64,000 bases of DNA, taken from Beaufortia kweichowensis (lineage: Eukaryota > Chordata > Actinopteri > Cypriniformes > Gastromyzontidae). The notes below the pieces were generated by a model. It was not told where the DNA came from, ran no database searches, and was given only the letters and a program-made list of their open reading frames with translations. The position numbers were made by a program, and so were the translations under genes. The stretch's first letter is position 1. The number at the start of each line of letters is the position of its first letter. The stretch spans positions 13,752,903 to 13,816,902 of the forward strand of contig CM032815.1 of the NCBI GenBank assembly GCA_019155185.1, read 5' to 3'. This document shows, piece after piece, positions 58,426 through 64,000 of this stretch.

Positions 58426-59254
58426 CAGTGGATATAAAAAGTGTATACACCCTGTTAAAATGGTAGGTTTGTGTGATGTTAAAACTAAAACAAAGATGAA
58501 TCATATCTGAACCTGCACGCAATCTTTGTGGGTAAGAGTCAATCAGTTTTTCACATCTTGACTTAACAATATTTTGTTATTTTTAACAACAACATTTTTT
58601 CTTACAAAAGCATTCTACTCTGTCAAATTGGTTGGGAATCTCCTGTGCACAGCCTTTTTTTGGTCACACCACAGATTTTCAATGAGATTTGGATCTGGAC
58701 TCTGGACTTAATCTTGTTTTGGTAAAGCCATTACTTTGTTGAGTTGGAGGTTTTCTTCGGGTCACTGTCATGCTAAAATGTAAAATTCCTCTTCATCTTT
58801 AAGGTGAGCCTTAAGCCTTAAGGTTTTGGGACAAAATTTACAGTTTTTTTGTACTATTTATTATTCCCTCTAACCTGAATAAAGCCCCAGTTCCAGCTAA
58901 TTAAAAGCAGTCCCAAAGCATGATGCTGCCACCTCCATCCTTCACTGTGAGGATGGTGTTCTTCTGGGGATGTGCTGTGCACCATGATGTGGTTTTTGCA
59001 CCCAACATATCTTTAGGTATTATAGCCAAAACTTTTAACACATTATTCCACAGGGTTTTGTGAGATTGGATGTTTTTTGTGGTTAAAAAGGCTTTGTTTT
59101 ATTGTTTCCTCTTGTTTTTCACTTTAATATATAGGTTGCAAATCCACAATAAAAGTGGAACAGGTTCGGACATTTATCTTGTTTTTTTTTATCTTGATTT
59201 TGTTTTTTACATTACAAAAACCTAATAGGGTGTCAACACTTTTTATATCCACTG
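58426..59254. mobile_element. Tc1/mariner-type non-autonomous element
   Basis: The ends are CAGTGGATATAAAAAGTGT and its near-perfect inverted copy ACACTTTTTATATCCACTG. TA dinucleotides lie on both sides (58,424-58,425 and 59,255-59,256), matching the TA duplication of the Tc1/mariner superfamily. The terminal repeats extend to about 31 bp with a few mismatches. Internal sequence such as AGCATGATGCTGCCACCTCC resembles antisense Tc1 transposase, but no frame is open and the middle is deleted. The 829-bp length supports a deletion derivative. Confidence 0.88.
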
Positions 59255-59494
59255 TACTTAATACTCAAGTACATTAAAAACAAAGTGAAGAGGACTAGCT
59301 ACTTTTACTAAAGCTATATTATATCAGAACATTTGTACTTTTACTCTGTCAGCAATCGTTTTTATTCACAAACATATTGTTTCACTTCAGAAGACATTTA
59401 TGAACGCCCTGGAGACGGATTACTTTTATGATGGATGGATGAGGGTGAGTAAATGTAATTTTTGGGTGATTCTTCTGTCACTTATCCTTAAAAG

Positions 59495-60913
59495 TAGGGC
59501 TGGGTATTGTCAAAAAATGTCCGATATCGATATCGATACCAATACGATACCTTGACTTTGACACCGGTTCCTGAACAATACATTTTTGCTACCAATTTTA
59601 TGAAATTTGTTAAACAAGATTACATTATTACATTTTACCTTACATTTTTTTTATAATTTTTCAGTTTGTTGACTTTTTTAAAGTCTCGAAGACTCATTGT
59701 AGAAAGAAGAAAAACACAAAGTATAATGTAGTAACCAACACAATAAATCAGTGCAAGTAGTTTTAATAAAATTCATATAGTTTACAGTACAGAATTAACA
59801 GTTTTAGGTCAGTATGTGATGCTCACTTAGCAGTTCTTTTTTTTAAATTAGCATGTCTTTTACATCTCCCTACAGTTGACATTATCAGAACACAAAACAT
59901 AAAAATAGTGTAATGTTCCAAGACAAGAATTTAATGAATCAAGGGGTGTTGATTTGGGCTGTTGTCGGCCACAACCCACTCCGTACACACCCCGGCTTAA
60001 AGAGAGAACACATTTGAAGCAGCGGGAACTCTCTAATAACCTCTCATTTCCCAGCCCGCTTCCACACCAGCTTTCCGCACTCTAACTGACAGGAAATAAC
60101 TGTAGACCAAATAAGTGTACACAACGTTACATAACAAAGTGACATTTTTAAACATGTTACAATAGCATTGTTTTAAAATTGTTGCTTACTATAAAAGGTA
60201 TTATCTAGGTTCAGAGATTATCTATACACCTGTCCAATCTTAACGTGATGTTACAATACCACCATACTGCTTACTTACCTCCACTATAAAGCCTGCACTG
60301 TAGAAAAGGCGACAAACCTTTAACAATACCGTTTGTGATTGTCCTGTGGCACTCGTCTTGCCTTTTCTTAATCATTTTTCTTTTTCTGCCAGTGTGAACG
60401 GATTGACACTTGGCCTCCTCATGCCAGGGTCGAAAGGGGCAGAGGCTTTATCATTAATGTGAAGAAAAACAAGAAAGAGAGACTGTTAATGCAGCCCACC
60501 TTAAGGATAAGCAAGCATCTAGTTTAATACGAGTTAAACACCATCAGTTACTGTCAACATTAAAGCAGTTTAGCATCAATCGTTAGCTAATTAAATATAT
60601 ACACACATCCAAACAATATCTTATGCTACGTAGGTCCCAGTTTATAGGGCATAGAAAAGTTAACAAGTACACAAGCATGTACCACTACAAGTTAGCTGAT
60701 TGTTTGGAGCTACATGTCCCTGTCATAGTGCCGCTGCATTCATCTACAGTTATGAAGCAGGATTCGATTGAATCGTTTCGACATATTTTAAATCTATGGA
60801 CCGCTTACACTACTTACACTTACATAGGCGTAACTGACGTAAACTAGCGTTTTTCTTGACTCGCCAAGACATATACTCGATGGTATTGAGGCAATTTGGT
60901 CGGTGCAGCCCTA
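59495..60913. mobile_element. Non-autonomous hAT-like element
   Basis: It begins TAGGGCTGGGTATTGTC and ends GTGCAGCCCTA, giving short inverted ends TAGGGCTG. The flanking 8-mers CTTAAAAG (59,487-59,494) and CTTCGAAG (60,914-60,921) agree at six of eight bases, as expected for an aged hAT duplication. Near the left end is TCGATATCGATACC, often seen in such fish elements. No transposase frame is present; the open frame 60,623-60,847 lacks recognisable motifs. Confidence 0.7.
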
Positions 60914-60921
60914 CTTCGAAG

Positions 60922-61588
60922 TACATAAACTCCGGACAGAAGCTTCACATGGAGCCAGTAAAAGCACAACAGCACAAACAAACACTGAGACTTCTGCTTT
61001 CATCAATATGTGTGTGTTCAGTTTGTTTACAGGTATAACAACAACATTTAAACTGCCCGTCATGAGCTTAAAAACGAAGAGAAGTGCCTCTAAAAAGACA
61101 GACATAAACACAATGAACAGGTGAGAGAATTTTATAGTTCATTTCACACTTAGCAGAAGTGAGTGAACTTTATTGGTCTTATAAATCATTGTGAAATAAA
61201 CACCAGTTTCATTCATCACTCCCAAATGTTCATTTCTACTAACTAACTAGTAACTTCCAAACCAAAATAATTCATTATTAATATAAATAAATGAAAAAGA
61301 ACATCTGTACTTTGATTTTGTCTCATTGCTGTTATTGGTGACACAAATGGCTGTGACACAAATGGGTAGAATTCAGAGGACACTTTTCAAGTATGGGTTA
61401 CCACACATTGGCAAATACTACTTGCAGTTGCTTTTAGCTTTCTCTGTTGCACCAGGGTTGGATCAGTCGAATGCTGAATAAACTTCTTATTTTAATAAGC
61501 ATATCATGGCAAGGGTGTGAGGTGTTTGGACATTATTCTTCTCTCTACAACACTCCAATGACAGAGATTTGTTTCCTGATATGCTTAT
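60922..61588. other. Spacer with a second exon-like segment
   Basis: TTTGTTTACAG at 61,022-61,032 resembles an acceptor. ATG at 61,062 opens MSLKTKRSASKKTDINTMN and the sequence reaches AACAG before GTGAGA at 61,121, a good donor match. The 20-residue basic peptide is not recognised. The rest of the interval shows nothing I can name. Confidence 0.3.
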
Positions 61589-61860
61589 TCAGTCTGCTGG
61601 CATCACCAGCTTTAATCCCAGTGCCCCAGCACACAGACTGATAGGATTTAGCATGTTACAGCACACATTGAAGTCAGAAGTCAACTCTGGCAACTCTTTT
61701 CTGTAGATTGCTTTGTTGTTGATAGTCCAATCAAATGTGTTATCAATGTGGATCCCCAGGTACCGGTATGAATCCGCTATCTTCACATCACTGCCATTTA
61801 TACTAATAGCGACCATTGAAGCGACCAGGGCTGTCATATTAGCCAGGACTAATGTAGAGC
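61589..61860 (-). pseudogene. LINE reverse-transcriptase C-terminal relic, reversed
   Basis: On the minus strand it reads NGSDVKIADSYRYLGIHIDN and TFDWTINNKAIYRK, then FNVCCNML. This matches the conserved YLG block after the RT palm in fish LINEs. Only this part is kept, with no endonuclease or 3' tail seen. It is too short to assign to a clade safely. Confidence 0.7.
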
Positions 61861-62060
61861 CCTTCTAAATTTAAGGGTTTCATTTTATAAAAATGTCTTT
61901 ATGGGAGTTTTTGAAAAAAAGACAAGTTATTTGCTTGTGAGATACAAGTGTAGATTCACATTATAATTGTTTTTCTTTTGAGGGTGAAGTTAGTGGAAAT
62001 TTAGAGGAAAATTACAAAAAATGTATTTATTTTATTTTATTAGAAATCTGTTTAACCAAT
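61861..62060. other. Unannotated AT-rich spacer
   Basis: No features recognised. It borders the GC-rich DIRS end, and the exact boundary near 62,061 is a change in composition, not a defined junction. Confidence 0.4.
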
Positions 62061-62122
62061 GAGGTGTTCTCACGGTGACCCCTCGAGGTCGAGGGGCGGG
62101 GTCAGGAAGGATAGGGAAAAAA

Positions 62123-62429
62123 ACGTCTCAGGTTACGACTGTAACCTTTGTTCCCTAAGAGCGAATGAGACGCTGCGTCAGCGTTTGACGCTATGGGAAC
62201 GCCTTTGCGTGACTGCGTCTGAAGCACGTGTGAAAAATTGCTGAATGGCTAGACTGAACGTCACAGGCGGGTGACGTCAGGACCAGGAAGCTATAAAAGG
62301 ACCTTGGGATGCACACACATTCAGCGTATAGTGCCGAAGCTGCGCCCAGGGATGCAGGGAGTATGGCAGGGAGACGCAGCGTCTAGTTCCCTCTTAGGGG
62401 AACAAAGGTTACAGTCGTAACCTGAGACG
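62123..62429. repeat. Long inverted repeat in the DIRS terminal region
   Basis: 62,123-62,179 is the reverse complement of 62,373-62,429 at about 50 of 57 positions, with a spacer of about 190 bp. Each arm holds its own small palindrome, GGTTACGACTGTAACC in one and GGTTACAGTCGTAACC in the other. Next to each arm a direct repeat CAGCGTTTGACGCTATG occurs (62,179-62,195 and 62,462-62,478). Such nested repeats are expected where DIRS termini pair during circular intermediate formation. Confidence 0.92.
62292..62300 (+). promoter_or_regulatory. TATA box inside the DIRS terminus
   Basis: TATAAAAGG lies between the arms of the inverted repeat and faces into the element, opposite to its recombinase gene. 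About 30 bp downstream is CACACATTCAGCG, a possible start. If DIRS termini are inverted copies, the same box at the other end would drive the sense transcript. Confidence 0.6.
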
Positions 62430-62559
62430 CTCCCCGTCAAGGGAACTCAACGCAGCTGCGCCAGCGTTTGACGCTATGAGAGCGAGATCCCAAGCGCCGC
62501 CAGCGCGAGCAAGTCCCTGGAAGTGTGTATCCATGAGAACACGACTATAGGAACTGACC

Positions 62560-63110
62560 CGGCGGTGAAAACCCAGACCCTGGCCCTCAGGCCAGGACCT
62601 GTAGAGAGGGAGTAAAACGGCGAGATCTCCTGGCCGTTAATAACCGCAATAAGCCCCTCGGGGCGAAAGAGAAATGTACAGGACCTCGGTCCAGACACAG
62701 CAAAAGCATACAGGGAATACACGACGAAATTCACTGGCCGGTATTCAGACAGGCATGAACGCATGGGCTCATCCAATGCGATAAGAGTCACCAGGACCCC
62801 TCGGGGCCCTGGCTGAGGTGCACAGGAGTAAAGCCCTGATACTGGTAGCCGGCTCTCAAGCCAGGACCAGAAGAAAGAACATACGGAAAGACTCCGCTAA
62901 CCGTTGTCTCAGTTCACATCGACCCCTCAAGGCTGAAGTGCACGGGGCCCCCTGGCACGGGGTCCTGACCCTCGAGCCAGGCCCCAAGAAAGAAGTAACA
63001 GCAGGACTGTTATTCAGAAAGGACGGACCCCTCAGTGCCGCAATACGTGGGAGCCTGGCGTGGAAGCCAGGTCCAGATCATAAAAACGCACAAACGTGAG
63101 CGGCGAGGAC
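62560..63110. repeat. Degenerate short repeats in the DIRS 3' region
   Basis: Variants of a small inverted motif recur: CCTGGCCCTCAGGCCAGG (about 62,578), CCGGCTCTCAAGCCAGGACC (about 62,849), CTGACCCTCGAGCCAGGCCC (about 62,966) and GCCTGGCGTGGAAGCCAGG (about 63,053). Two of them are followed by AAGAAAGAA. Each can form a short hairpin. ACCCCTCRRGG-like words also recur between them. Confidence 0.6.
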
Positions 63111-64000
63111 CAGCCGGCCGCATTACACACATCCTCGAGCGTGGCCCCTGACCTTAAGGCCTTAGAGGCCGCCATACCCCTGGTTGAGTGAGCTTTGACA
63201 GAAAGTGGAGACTGCTGTCCAGAAGCTTCATAAGCAAGTGAGATAGCCTCGACTATCCACCTGCTAAGAGTTGGTTTGGTCGCCGGCAGCCCAGCGGCGG
63301 GAGAACCAAAACACACAAACAGCTGCTCAGACTTTCTTAAGGGAGCAGTTCTGTGAACGTAGGCGTCCAGTGTGCCGCACTGGACACAGTAAATTAGCTT
63401 TTCCTGGTCGAATCCTTGAAGGAGGAGGACAGAAGGTTTAGAAGCGAATGTGCCTCGGCACATTGGTGGGAACTTTAGGCACATATCCTACCCTCGGGTA
63501 GAGAAAGGCCTTAACCATGCCCGGTGCGAATGCCAGGCATGAAGGAGAAACTGAGAGAGCTTGGAGATCGCCAACTCTCTTCAGAGAAGATACTGTCAAC
63601 AAGAAAATTGTCTTGAGGGTCAGGAATTTGGCCGACACTGTCTCAATGGGTTCGAACGGGGCAACCGCTAACCCTTGAAGTACCACCGCCAGGTCCCAAG
63701 TGGGGATTCTGGCACGCAACACAGGCCTTAGTCTCCTAGTACCACAGAGGAAGCGTATGACTAGTGGGTCTCGACCCACGGACTGGCCGTTAACAAGGCT
63801 ATGAAAGGCAGAGATAGCTGCCGCATAGACATTGATAGTCAAGGGCATCAGCCCTGAAGAAAAACGGTCTTGCAAGAACTCCAGCACCATGCTGATTGGG
63901 CAGTCTACTGGGTCTTGACGCCGACCTGAACACCAGGAAGAGAAGACTTCCCACTTTAAGGCGTATAGCTTCCTCGTGGAGGGAGCCCTGGATTGTAAAA
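63032..64000 (-). pseudogene. DIRS tyrosine recombinase, partial, one frameshift
   Basis: Read on the minus strand from the window edge: APSTRKLYALKWEVFSSWC, VLEFLQDRFSSGLMPLTINV, TFLL-type block KTIFLLTVSSLKRVGDLQAL with the first catalytic Arg, and YVPKVPTNV. A frameshift near 63,445 follows, then KSEQLFVCFG, the HxxR motif in AHSTRGMAASKALRSG, and AAGWSSPLTFVRFYDLDL with the nucleophile Tyr. All key residues of the family (R, HxxR, W/H, Y) are visible. The gene ends about 63,032. The frameshift may be real decay or an assembly error. Confidence 0.88.

Larger units (their letters stand above)
62061..64000 (-). mobile_element. DIRS retrotransposon, 3' part, reversed and running off the window
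   Basis: The minus strand carries a tyrosine recombinase gene at its 3' side followed by about 1 kb of GC-rich terminal sequence with inverted repeats. This is the layout of DIRS elements, which use a tyrosine recombinase instead of an integrase and have inverted rather than direct terminal repeats. No target-site duplication is expected. RT, RNase H and methyltransferase parts would lie beyond 64,000. Confidence 0.85.

Noticed and set aside
57716..59400. A larger DNA transposon around the Tc1-type element, with TACTTTTACT-like ends
   Set aside because: The two sides share only low-complexity words, and I could not align inverted ends or a target duplication.
62474..63099. Open frames in the DIRS terminal region (62,474-62,791 minus; 62,818-63,099 plus)
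   Set aside because: They overlap hairpin repeats in GC-rich DNA, lack motifs and are expected by composition.

Overview
The window is non-genic, repeat-dominated DNA from a teleost fish, probably an otophysan or cyprinid-like species. Evidence for this is the L2-type LINE with the typical fish 3' tail (AAAGCGCTATACAAATAAA then ATTGA repeats), BEL/Pao, chromovirus, Ty3/Gypsy, DIRS, Tc1 and hAT elements, and short TG..CA solo LTRs. The species assignment is inference. I see no intact host protein-coding gene. Two short exon-like segments (about 55.1 and 61.1 kb) are the only host-gene hints.

Layout. (1) Positions 1-22,456 are one satellite array: 2-7 copies of a 9-mer (AACACATGG) alternating with a constant ~37-nt segment, giving units of about 65, 74 or 92 bp. 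It has local higher-order repeats and a diverged right edge. (2) Positions 22,457-25,400 are one copy of a segmental duplication whose partner is 55,416-57,184. One solo LTR is shared by both copies and two later insertions are unique to the first. (3) Positions 25,400-26,515 hold a reversed LINE 5' end and a Tc1 relic broken by a solo LTR. (4) Positions 26,516-34,448 are a broken BEL/Pao element, itself interrupted by an LTR-like insert, a truncated L2 tail and a 100-bp LINE tail with a 22-bp target-site duplication. (5) Positions 34,449-35,845 are a second, older-looking array of the same satellite. It runs straight into the start of a reversed LTR, suggesting that the satellite was amplified from LTR sequence.

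(6) Positions 36,742-55,048 are a nest. A chromodomain-bearing Gypsy element (target-site duplication CATAC on both sides) has its 3' LTR split by an L2 LINE. That LINE is split by a second Gypsy element (44,242-52,738, duplication CAAT) whose Gag resembles the PNMA family, and by a solo LTR. Another solo LTR sits at the LINE/LTR border. (7) Positions 55,049-62,060 hold sparse host-like DNA, duplication copy 2, a Tc1-type element with TA duplication, a non-autonomous hAT-like element and a LINE relic. (8) From about 62,061 to the window end is the 3' half of a reversed DIRS element: terminal inverted repeats, an inward TATA box and a tyrosine recombinase gene that runs off the edge.

Nothing here forms an operon or pathway. 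The organisation is historical: insertions inside insertions, with enough target-site duplications, empty sites and a duplicated control copy to put many events in order. Coding regions of the elements carry stops and frameshifts. In the PNMA-like element the lesions are nearly all small indels although its two LTRs remain almost identical, so some may be assembly errors.
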